This document shows, in pieces, positions 44,187 to 55,119 of a stretch of DNA of 64,000 bases. Under the pieces are notes generated by a model. It was not told where the DNA came from and made no database searches. It worked only from the letters and a program-made list of their open reading frames with translations. Position 1 is the first letter of the stretch. Every line of letters begins with the position of its first letter. Origin of the DNA: Panax quinquefolius (lineage: Eukaryota > Streptophyta > Magnoliopsida > Apiales > Araliaceae); NCBI GenBank assembly GCA_020205615.1, contig CM035153.1, forward strand, positions 93,462,792-93,526,791. Reading direction: 5' to 3'. A program made the position numbers and the translations under genes.

Positions 44187-47100
44187 TGTGACGCCCCTAA
44201 ATTCGGGTATCTTCCAACCTGACAGATGGTGTTACACGGTACGCATAACTGTACATTCATTCTATTGAAACGACATCAAAATGTGTGTATCAACGACATT
44301 CTTATTACATTAATAATATTACATCCCGTTCCCAGGTTCTAAAACCGTTACATTCTTTGTTCATCATATTATAATATATACAACTTACTAGTTTATTACA
44401 ATGTAAACCAATCGTTCATCTTCGTCTTGCCTTTATCCTTGTCAGATCCCTCGGTTTGTTTGGTCTTAGCTGCATTCATATGGTTCAAGCAAGAGTGAAC
44501 AATAACAAGCTCAGCAAGTACAACAATTTTATTTAACCAACATGCTTGAAACATAGGAATCGTATATCTTCAATAACTGGATAATAGTTATGAAGTACTA
44601 TCAATAATTCAAAATAGCATTTATTTTTCTTTAAAACATTTTACAATAACAATATTCAATAAAACATCAATCCTGGCTCAAGACCATGAGCATTTCATAA
44701 TTTCTTTGAAAAGGAAAACCCGACACTAAGTCCGTAAGTCCGATATATCTTACGAGCACTTCTGGGTAATCAGCCCATAGTACTCTATGTTGATCAACAC
44801 TACATCCATTAAATATGTGTACGTTAAAGTTTTGGCAATCTCGCGTGCCCATCGAATAATCGATGAAAATACATTTGTTTATTCATACTCAAGCTTACCT
44901 TGAATCCGTACCAAACAATTGGCGTAGGATAACGTTAACAATTCTATATTGAAAGACATATAAATAAATCAATCAACTCTTCAAGATTAGTCTAGCTGAG
45001 ATAAAACTGGCATCGACCGTTCAGTAAAACACTTCATGCTTCTCATAACATGAATCACAGAAAACTTGGCTAACACGAAGGTTAGACAAGCGTTTTAAGA
45101 AAAACTTTCATTCAACGTGTGCTACAGTAAAAATAACTTTTCCTTTCAGTCTTTACGGTCTCTACAATACATAACCACATAACATACCACATTAGGTCAT
45201 GAATGAACATACATGGTTCCTAATGAATCTTACCCTTCATTTCAATCTAATCATATATTAGATTTGTTACTATTAGTTACGGCTTGCCATTGTATTTTAT
45301 ATTTTTCTTACCAACTTCTTTCTCTTCTATGCCTTACTTAGATTTACTTCATTAATCCAACTCGTTTCGAGTTAATCATCCTTCCTCAAGGCTTACTAAC
45401 ATCCTTACATTATTAATCGAAACTCGATCGTCATAGGTTAAGTACACTTACTATATATAGTTCACGTTCCATTACTTTACAACTTTTAGTTGTAACTCTT
45501 AACGTTATAGTCATTATTGAATACAGTTCACATTCTTTATACTTTACGTTTCTCGTTTAACTACTCATTAAACAACATTAAATTCCTAAAGTCATCACTA
45601 TAACAGTGATTTAGGAAAGGTCTTATCATTATTCATTAAGTAATTACATAACCCATACTTGTATTGCAAACCATTAGATGAGAGTTTGCAGTAGCTCTGG
45701 GACTGGCACCGCGGCGCCACACTTAGCTCTCCTTCTCGCGTTGTGACGCGAGTTTACAGTAGGCAAGCCCTGGACTTGGTGTTGCGGCGTCACTTATTGG
45801 CCTTGGGTTAGCGCCGCGGCGCCAACTCTGTGCCTCAGCTAGTTTGCAAAATTTAAAAATTTTACGAAACTCCCGGACTCATAACTTCTTTGTTATAAGT
45901 CCGAACTGGCTCGTTCAAAAGCCTACGGTTCAAAAATTACATACTCTACACGTTCATGCAAGAATTTTATCTGTTTGATTTCATTTGCTAAAAATTCACA
46001 TATTAGTTCATTTTTAACGAAAACGATAAACGTTCGTGAACGTTCAACGCTCGTTTCTTCGTTCTAAGTCGGAATCCGGTCATTTTCGAGTTTGCAACTC
46101 TATAATGCCAAATATCACTTGTCTCCATTGAAAACTATTGTTTCCAAGCTCAATATCAAAATTCGACTTCCATTCTGAGATTTTCACGAATTCGACGATT
46201 ATCGTCCAAACTAGTGAATTTCGCCTTAATTTCATTTCTTATGATTTGTTCATCGGTTCAAATGGATTCAATCCATCAAACTAACATCTTGACATATATA
46301 CTTCATTAACTTATAAACATGATAAGTTATTACTTGTTCGTTATGAGTTTATAACTTATAAAAGTATAAACTACTTATGACTTCCTTTCTCATGACTTAT
46401 TATAGATTAAGTCTTTTACCCACCATTCTTGCTTCTTATTATCATACAATCTTATTAAGGTACATATATGAGTAGTTCATATAAGCTCTTCATAAATTCA
46501 TAACTTAATTAAGTTTGAATGACTTATTCAGGACTTATACGGCTTAAGTCCATTGATTAATCATTCTTATCATTCCTTAGCATACATGTTCTACCACTAC
46601 CCATCTCCCTACCATTGGAAGAGAAAGAGATTCATGGTTTAAGTTCTTACCCTTGAATATCACTTGACTAAGCTTTAATCTCCTTCTTGCTTCTTGAAAA
46701 TCTCATAATGGAAGTTTGACTTATAAGTGATTATTCTCTCTAACCAATAAGTTGCTTAACTTGAGAGGAGTTGGGAGAAATTTTAATCAAGCCATCAAAT
46801 GAATTAAGAGCTCTCTATTTATAGGCAACCCAAAGTAAGGGCATTTTAGTCTAAAGCCAATCCCACCTCCTTAATCACCTGCTTACTATTCCTAGCTTAA
46901 GTACTAAGTTAACTTGGCCACCACACTCTTTGCTTGGCCATCACAACATCTATCCAATACTTGGGCATCACATATACTTAACCATTAAGTATACTTGCTA
47001 ATCACATAACTTAGCCTTTAAGTTTACTTGTTAATCACCTAGCTTATCCTTTGTTTGTTGATCACAACTTTTACTAGTGCACCACACATAAACACTTTAC

Positions 47101-47918
47101 TTGTTTATCACATTAATTACTTGCTCATTACTTTGGATCACCCATGGGTTTAAAACCATCCAATAACCCATAAGTTCATACTTTGGGCTTTTAGCTTAAC
47201 TTATACATTGGGCTTGCATTAACAATTCTTTGGGCTTTATCATTGGCTTGCATTGGGCTTACACATCTCTACACTTGGGCATTATCAAAATATCATCGGG
47301 CTTTACAATTTTTTACTCAATCCTACAAGTCCATTACATTTGGCTTAAAGCCTTGTAGCGTATAATTTACGTATTAATTTCGTATTCTAACTCGTATACT
47401 TATTTATGTACACCATACCATCATTCATGCATACTCGTATGATACTTCATATCATACTCGTATTCATTACTTCGGACAATACCTACATATTATATGATCA
47501 TTGCATTAATTCGTCATACACACTTCATTTCCTTCTCGGAATTCATTTTCCCTAATCGTTAGGTTTTAAGTCCGCAGGCAAAAAACTGCGTTTGCCATAA
47601 CTGAAATATTATTGGATATTCCATCTCTTCTTAGAATTATATCATTACGTATTTCTCGGAAGTTCAATAATAATTCCCGACCAGAAATGCGTGAATAGTG
47701 TTTTTTAGAAAATTTCTCGGAAAGCTTTATTTTTGTCTTGAAAATTCAAATACTTTAATTCTACCACGTAGCCAAAATACTATGACGTTCTGATATGTCT
47801 AGGTCATAGAACGACCTTCAATTAGCTTACTCCCAAAAATAAATAATTAAATTCATTTAATCCACATAATAAAAATAAAATTTAACTCTCAAAAATCCAA
47901 AATTTCTGGGGCGTTACA
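44187..47918 (-). repeat. Element G 3' LTR
   Basis: Plus-strand ends TGTGACGCCCC and GGGGCGTTACA, i.e. TGTAACGCCCC..CACA in element sense. TATA box at 46815-46824 (CTATAAATAG in element sense). GC-rich block at 45707-45832 with GCACCGCGGCGCC-type palindromes. Confidence 0.93.
46815..46824 (-). promoter_or_regulatory. TATA box of G's 3' LTR
   Basis: The reverse complement is CTATAAATAG. In the 5' LTR the same place (57076-57085) reads CTACAAATAG, so the copy that would drive the element is damaged. Confidence 0.6.
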
Positions 47919-47931
47919 CTCTTCCCCCCTT
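47919..47931 (-). promoter_or_regulatory. Polypurine tract of element G
   Basis: The reverse complement reads AAGGGGGGAAGAG before TGTAACGCCCC. GGGGACAGAATCC, a usual chromovirus 3' motif, lies just upstream. Confidence 0.85.
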
Positions 47932-48410
47932 ATAAGGATTCTGTCCCCAGAATCACGCTAATAATACATACACCATTGAGGAAAAAAATTTCCATCATTT
48001 TAATTTCAAATTTCTACATTGCTTCTACAACATTGAGGTTCTTTCATTTCACCTTCACCGAAGGTATTATCTTATTCTTCATGACTTGTCACTTTCTATC
48101 AATAATTTGAGTTGGAAGTTAAATACTTATTGACACATTACGTTATTACCCTTTCATTAGCTTTTAACTTAGAATTATTTGAAACTCAAATTCCTCCTTC
48201 AAAACAAGATTATACTTGATCTTCTCTTCATCATGCATCCTCTTCTTCATTCGCGTACATTCCTCATTACCAAGTTGTAATAACTTAACTCATTCAAGTA
48301 TCGTGGATGGAGTCTACGCTGTGAATAACATTTCTACAACTTCATTCCACAATTTAACCTCTAACTCTATTTTCGCCATTTCTGTTATTAACTCATTATG
48401 AGTTGTTAAC
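47932..48410 (-). other. Element G 3' internal remnant
   Basis: No clear domain. The stretch 'QLGNEECTRMKKRMHDEE' (about 48280-48225) fits the spacer that normally follows RNase H. Integrase is absent. Confidence 0.5.
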
Positions 48411-49420
48411 ATCGATAGCTTTTCCCTACCCTTCCTACTTAACGCTTCGGCTTCTGCATAACTTTCCCGGATTGATAACATATCAACGTCAAAATCTCTT
48501 ATCCATTCTAATTACCTTCTCTACCTCATATTCAACTCCTTTTGTGTGAAGATATATTTCAGACTCATAGAGTCCGTGTATATCTCACACTTCTCACCGT
48601 ATAAATACTATCTTCAAATTTTTAATTCAAAAACTACAGCTGCTAATTATAGATCATAAGTAGGATAAACCTTCTCATAATCCATTAACTAGTGTGATGC
48701 ATACCTAATGACTTTGCCATGCTACATAAGCACGCAATCTCGTCATCTATGCGAAACATTGAGATATACTACAAAATTCCCCATTTCATCTGATAGAGAT
48801 AATGCAGTTACCTTACTTAACTTCCCTTTTTAGTTCCTGAAAACTATTTTTCTCACTTCCCATTTCGACAATACCAACATGTAACACTAATGGTACTTTT
48901 AATCATAGCACCTCATAAGGGTACCTATCAATTTACCCCCAACTTGTTCAGCGCCTCTTACGAAAAATCTAGCTTCTGTACATTTGTCCACCCAATTGAC
49001 ATAACCAGAAACTTGTCATAACTATAACAAGTTCTGAATGTCATCTTAGGTACCTCCTCCTTCTTCCTTACTTTCAACCGACTATACAAATCATAAATCT
49101 ATCTTAGAAAAATTCTTTGCCCTCTTCAACTGATCAAATAGATCATCGATCCTGGGCCATGGGTATTCATTCTTAACCGCTAACTTACTCCTATTATGAT
49201 AGTCGATACACAATCGTAAGGACTCATCCTCTTCCTTAACATCCTCCTAACTTGCTTAATTGTTAGACAACAAAAGCGTCACGATATTTTATTACCATAA
49301 AATACTACCTTGGGTTACTTAGACAACCGAAGATCCATTCTTTTATTCTAACAATTTATGAAAGTTCTATAGTTAATCAACTCATTCATACTGAGAATTA
49401 CTTCAAATTCTCCCAACTTT
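48411..49420 (-). pseudogene. Element G protease end, reverse transcriptase and RNase H fragments
   Basis: Read right to left. 'GEFEVILSMNELINYRTFI' (about 49410-49350) is the decayed 'FDVILGMDWL' end of protease. '[20 protein letters not shown]' and '[19 protein letters not shown]' (49221-49095), then 'MTFRTCYSYDKFLVMSIGWT' (49050-48990), are the first half of reverse transcriptase. The part with the catalytic YVDD box is deleted. RNase H follows: 'YPTYDL-LAAVVFELKI' and 'CEIYTDSMSLKYIFTQKELN' (about 48660-48530) and 'YAEAEALSRKG' (about 48440). Stops and frameshifts are frequent. Confidence 0.8.
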
Positions 49421-49555
49421 ATTTATACTTATCTACCAATACTTGCTTACATTCCTTATTCGTGAAGCCATTTCCACGAATATAATAAACGAAAGTTATT
49501 TCCTCATTCTCTACCATAATGTTTAAAGATACTTATAATCCCTTTTAGACAGACT
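49421..49555 (-). other. Element G protease region, unrecognisable
   Basis: Should hold the protease active site between the gag zinc knuckle and the 'FEVIL' block. I cannot find a D-T/S-G motif. Confidence 0.4.
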
Positions 49556-50420
49556 CCTAGATGAGTCTTTCCACATGTCTTACACACTTTGATCTTACAC
49601 TTAGGATCCCCTTGTCCCACTCCAGTATTCCCGTAGTTAAAAATTCTTTCTTTTTGACTTACCATCACTACCACTAGCACTCTCTACCTTGGTTCCTCCC
49701 CTTCCCTTGCTCGTATTCTCCCTCTCTTTGTGATATTGAGTCAACGCCTCACTATCACCCTCGGCTATATTCACCTTTTCCAAAATTGTCCCATAGGAAA
49801 CACTCTGGAACACAGAAATCCTACTATAGAGCCAGGATTTTAAGCCCTACACAAACCTACGAGCCTTCCTCTCCTCAGTGTCCACTTCACGTGGAGCAAA
49901 CGTTTCCAATTCATTAAATCTGGCCGCATATTGGGGAACCTTCATGTCCCCTAGTTTAAGTTCTAAGAACGTAATCTCCATCCTCCCTTACATGCTTGTA
50001 GGGAAATAATTCTCGAAGAAAACCTCCTTGAATTGTTCCCATGTTACCGTATCTGTTCTAGCCCCACCGTGGTGAGCCTCCCACCAAAAGTTGGCTTCCC
50101 CTTTTATCATGTAAGTCACCAAAAGATGTCTTTTGCGCCTCACCTACGTTTGTAATAACAAACGTCTTCTCTATTTCCTTTACCCATGTTCGGGCTGCTA
50201 ATGGGTCCGTCGTTCCTTTGAACTACGACAGACCTACACTTTTAAATTCTTTAAATGTAGTCATTCTGGCTAACCTATGTTCGGCGGTTACTCTACCCCT
50301 GGTTTAGTTAAATGCAGTCGTTAATAAATTAACGAACTCTTTCATAGGGTTGTTTTAACCCCCTTGATTTTCATTACGTGATTCCGCTTCTTGATTACGT
50401 TGTCTTCTACTTGGCGGCAT
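49556..50420 (-). pseudogene. Element G gag
   Basis: The ATG at 50420 (MPPSRRQRNQEAESRNENQG) matches the start of Tekay gag. It continues with 'MTTFKEFKSVGLS-FKGTTD' and 'LAARTWVKEIEKTFVITNVG', then after a frameshift 'EAQKTSFG', 'NMGTIQGGFLRELFPY' and 'SVCVGLKI'. It ends with a zinc knuckle 'CKTCGKTHLGVC' (about 49590). Four or more stops and several frameshifts break it. Confidence 0.82.
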
Positions 50421-50701
50421 TTTCTGATTAAATAGAATTTCATTATTATCTATTTACTTACTTCGTTATTATTCATCTCATAATAACGCATACCATAACA
50501 AAGCATATTAAATGAAAACTTCATTATATTCATATGCTTCTTCATAGTCTAAAACTATTTACACGTTACTTCCATAGCCAACGGCTAGTACATTTCTGTC
50601 CCGCAATTGAACTTCTCAAAAGTTGGTATTTACAAAAAAACTACCATGTTATACAAAAGAGGGTTTTACATCACTACACACATATTTATAACTCTAGCTT
50701 T
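50421..50701 (-). other. Element G spacer between leader ORF and gag
   Basis: AT-rich, no ORF or motif. It includes an ACTACCATGTTATAC segment and no recognisable signal. Confidence 0.5.
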
Positions 50702-51355
50702 CTAATAATGCATAACAGCATCCTCGTGTTTCTCATCCGTAATCTTCGCTACAGTATCCCGACAAATAGTATGTTGAGTCTGCCCCGACTCTATGGAATA
50801 ACAAGCAACTTTAAGCTTGAAATCCTTATGAGCACTCTTATGGATGTAAGACATTCGTGCTATCTTCCGGTCCTTCTCCTCTAGTTTCTTATGAAGCTCT
50901 ACCACCTCGTTTATATAATCCCTAGCTTGCTCTGTCATAAGAACCTGCCTATAATGCTTTGACTCAAAATCTGCTTCTGCAGACACCTTAGCTTCATTAG
51001 ACAATTAATCTCTTCACTCTGATTCTACACAACTGTACTCAGTTGCACATTCATGTCAAGCACTTCCAGATACAATGCTCTCATTGCATCTGGAGGTATT
51101 GACTCTAGTGTAGGTACTATCGTATTAACCGATGTTACTTCCATTCCCTCCTCCTCATAGAGCATCATATTAAGATATAATGCTATATCCATATCTCCCT
51201 CAGAGTAGTCCTCCTCAGAAAAGTACTCCACTGTCTCCGACTCCTCTAGAATCACTAACGGTACCTCCGCCACCGGCATAGGTATAGGCTCTACTCTGTT
51301 CACAACTTCTTCGCTCACCGCATGTATATCTCTATACATAAAGCTATCGATCGAC
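50702..51355 (-). pseudogene. Leader ORF upstream of gag in element G, unknown function
   Basis: The ATG at 51355 opens 'MSIDSFMYRDIHAVSEEVVN', followed by a strongly acidic middle ('EESETVEYFSEEDYSEGDMD'). The frame reaches a TAG at 51025 after 'LEVLDMNVQLSTVV'. After that stop and a one-base frameshift it continues (51004-50702) with 'VVELHKKLEEKDRKIARMSY', a clear heptad pattern that suggests a coiled coil, and a Lys/His-rich end. Together this is about 215 codons on the element's sense strand between primer site and gag. I do not recognise the family. It has only two lesions, while gag beside it has many. An alternative is a captured host gene fragment. Confidence 0.55.
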
Positions 51356-51593
51356 ATCCTACAATAACACATATGTTGATTAGTACATAACACATAATAG
51401 TATAAGCACAAATCACATTTAATTTATTTAGGGTTATTTTCCATCTTTTAAATCTTTCGGTACTGAGTTTCCTCAATACCTTATTGACTCATTCGAATGA
51501 AGTAAAGCTTGAGTTTACTTCCTTCGGACTTTTCTTCCTTAACAAGGATATTAGCCTAAGGTTCATCCCCCCCCTTAAGTTTTATAACCTAAT

Positions 51594-51606
51594 GCTTTGA
51601 TACCAA
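51594..51606 (-). promoter_or_regulatory. Primer-binding site of element G
   Basis: The reverse complement is TTGGTATCAAAGC, two bases after the 5' LTR end, identical to element E's site. Confidence 0.88.
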
Positions 51607-52459
51607 CCTGTGACGCCCCCAAATCCTGGTATCTTCTAACCCGACAGATGGTGATACACGGTACTCATAACTGTATATTCATCCTATTGAAACGACATTA
51701 AAATGTGTGTATTAACGATATTATTATTACATTAATAATATTACATCTCGTTCCCAGGTTCTCAAACCATTACATTCTTTGTTCATCATATTATAATATA
51801 TACAACTTACTAGTTTATTACAAGGTAAACTAATTGTTCATCTTCGTCTTGCCTTTATCCTTGTTAGATCCCTCGGTTCGTTCATACTTAGCTGCATTCA
51901 TATGGTTCAAGCAAGAGTGAGCATAACAAGCTCAGCAAGTAAACCAATTTCATTTAACCAACATGCTTGAAACATACGAATCATATATCTTCAATAACTG
52001 GATAATAGTTATGAAGTATTACCAATAATTCAAAATTGTATTTCTTTTCTTTCAAAATGTTTTACAATAAAAATATTCAGTAAAACATCAATTATGGCTC
52101 AAGACCATGAGAATTTCATAATTTCTTTGAAAAGGACAACCCATCACTAAGTCCGTAAGTTCGATATATCTTACGAGCACTTCTGGGTGATCAGCCCATA
52201 GTACTCTATGTTGATCAACACTACATCCATTAAACGTGTGTACGTTTAAGTTTTGGCAACGTCACGTACCCATCGAATAATTGATGAAAATACATTTGTT
52301 TATTCATACTCAAGCTTACCTTGAACCCGTACCAAACAAATTGCGTAGGATAGCGTTAAAAATTCTATATTAAAAGACTTGTAAATAAATCCATCAACTC
52401 TTCAAGATTAGTCTAGCTGAGATAAAACTGGCATCGACCCTTTAGTAAAACACTTCATG

Positions 52460-52464
52460 CTTTT
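52460..52464. repeat. Target-site duplication of solo LTR, left (CTTTT)
   Basis: CTTTT, repeated at 55120-55124. The other G LTR shows the empty site at about 45037. Confidence 0.93.
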
Positions 52465-55119
52465 TGTGACGACCCCAAAATAGGTCCATTCCACCCAACC
52501 CATTCTGAGTCGCCAAATACATGGTACAGAAACAACTACAACTTTATTAATACAAATGTCGTGTGAAATACGACAATATATACTGTGAGTTTAAATATAA
52601 TATTGTCTTCTAGACAATATCCACACGCAAATAAATCCCCATCATAATTATTGATACATTATTTTACAAAAATAGTGAGGACTACTAAACAACTCTCTCT
52701 AGAACCTTCATTCCATACCCCGACTAGTACTCGCTACATTCTCGCCTCCTGAGAAGAAAATGGAACAACAAGGAAAAGGGTGAGCTCAACTAGCCCAGTA
52801 AAGAATACTATGACTAAGATAATATACAACAAATTATCGTTAGTCTTCAACGAGGAAAAATCGATAGAATACAATAGACAACAAGTTTCGGATCAATATT
52901 TGCAAATGAAATAATAATTCATAGAAGAGTTACGTAGAGAATGAAATCTACTATAATCTATGAATTTAACGATCCATCATCAATATTTTATCCTCAGTAA
53001 CATCAATCAATATTCATCTCAAATCAAATATTCATCTTTGCACTACTGGGCCAAAGATATTCATCAATCGGTCATGTTCATCTCAACACTGCTCATCTTT
53101 GCACTAAAGGCCAAAGATATTCTTCAGAATCATTCATCTTTGCACTACTGGGCCAAAGATATTCAATAATATCATCATTTAAGACCGAGGATGATGAAAT
53201 ATATTTTTAAAGAACGAATCCAATGAAACAAAATGACAAGGATTAAGGATTAAGGATTCATACTTGGTTTTATCCATGTCGATAATACCTCAAAAATAAT
53301 CATAGTGGTGTAAAATTCAAGAATGATCAAAACATGGATACAATCAAAGCTAGTATCCGAATAGATATTTTAGACGAAAAGAAAAATTTTCATTTTTCTA
53401 TTGAATAGTCTTAAATATTAAGTGAATAGTGCAGATATCGTGAATAGTCAGTATCGTGAATAGTAACTCAGACACCAAAAGATAGCAATTCCACAAAAAA
53501 ACATTTTCACGCTTCATGAATAGTACTGCGTGAATAGTAACTTCGTGAATAGTAACTCATGAATAGTAACTCATGAATAGTAACTCATGAATAGTAACCC
53601 GACATGAAAAAGTTCCAAATTTGATAAAAGTTCCAACCAACATTTCAAAGATAATGATATTGAAGAAATAATATCATTACTGAAAAAAAAATATCCCTTA
53701 CCTCAAAGAATCGAGATTTGGAAGGAAAGGTCGGAAGTGATCTTTGAATGAAACTTGTCTTGAATAAAGAACTCTCAAAGTATCTAAATACTCACAAAAT
53801 ACGCTCAATAATATAGAGAGAAAGAGAAAACTTTGTTTACGGTGTGATTTTCAATTCTAACTTAGCCTCTATTTATAGGAAAATGTTAGCCCACCAAGGC
53901 GGACTTGACACCTACACGATGGCTTTACACGCTACTATTGCCACCCACCACATTTGAAATAAAATTCAGCACATTTCTTCACCAACCACAAGTGGGGCCC
54001 ACTCAATTCTAGAATTTTCCACCAAAATCAATTATAACCCCGATTTAAATCGGACACCTCTTAAAATTCATAACAAATCATTATTGAATTTTTAACGGTT
54101 CAAAATTTGTGGACATATACTCAACTTATGTATGTATAACATACCCAAAAATTACCACAATCCAACTGGTTTGATTAAAAATTATAACCCCGCAATATAT
54201 CTCAAAACCCCGATTTAATTTTTAATACCTCCAATCGATAAAATATCTTGATAAAACACCTCAACATAATTTCTTCATTTATAACCACATAAATAAATCC
54301 ATCATTTATATCCACATAAAATAAATATTTCTTTATCATATGAATCAATAATTAATTATTCACAAATAATATTACGAATCACAATTATGACAACCAGGTA
54401 GTTCCCAGAAAGAGGGGCTTTCCAATAAGGATCTCTCCTTCTTGGCGCCAGCAATTAGGTGACCAAACCTCTCCTTAGGCGAGAACTTTCTAGACATTGC
54501 CAATAATGTTATCTAATAATATTATTCAAATAATATGAATTATTGATCCGATAATGGGAAATCTTGTGCGGTGACAATTATTGAACAACAATAATATAAA
54601 ATATCAACGCAAAGAATTATTGAATCAATAAAATAAAATATTGAGCGGAACTCACAGTGAAAATTATTGAGTAGTGCCATCTTATGTAAGGATCAATAAT
54701 TCAACAATCTTGTGCAATCTGGTAGCTACTCTTTGTGCAACCACGTAGACATCGTATTTTTAACCACCGGGTATTCCAATGATCTTAACGGTAATAACTA
54801 CGGTCTTAACAGTAATAACTACGCCAAGTTATTTATAACCACCCAAACTTTATCGTTTCCTCATCCAATCGCTTTCAAGTTATGGGGCCCACACATTGCT
54901 ACGTCGTCGCATTTAATATTCCCCAACAGCGATCACGAATATTCCACGACCAAACGAATATTCCCCGACAAAAATGAATATTTTATAACCACTTGCTTAT
55001 TTTGAAATATTTGCGTATTTAACCCTTAACTATCCACATTAATCAAATCAACCCTTACTATTTCAAAATATTAAATAAAGGAAATTCCTTTTTATTTAAA
55101 AAAATTTCGGGGTCTTACA
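52465..55119 (-). repeat. Solo LTR of element E's family, inside G's 5' LTR
   Basis: 2655 bp. Plus-strand ends TGTGACGACCCCAAAATAGG and GGGGTCTTACA are the reverse complement of E's LTR ends. It shares E's TATA box (53869-53878), the GTAGTG-loop hairpins (53034-53160) and the AATTGTCAC/GTGACAATT blocks. It is shorter than E's LTR, with several indels. There is no internal sequence, so it arose by recombination between two LTRs. It also holds a 17-bp tandem repeat of TGAATAGTAACTCA type at about 53520-53600. Confidence 0.92.
53034..53160 (-). repeat. Hairpin array in the solo LTR
   Basis: Three copies of ATCTTTG-loop-CAAAGAT at 53034-53058, 53095-53118 and 53136-53160, with loop CACTACTGGGC or CACTAAAGGC. 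It is the inverted counterpart of the array in E and also lies downstream of the TATA box. Confidence 0.85.

Noticed and set aside
48216..48401. 61-codon plus-strand ORF in G
   Set aside because: Opposite the remnant that follows RNase H on the minus strand.
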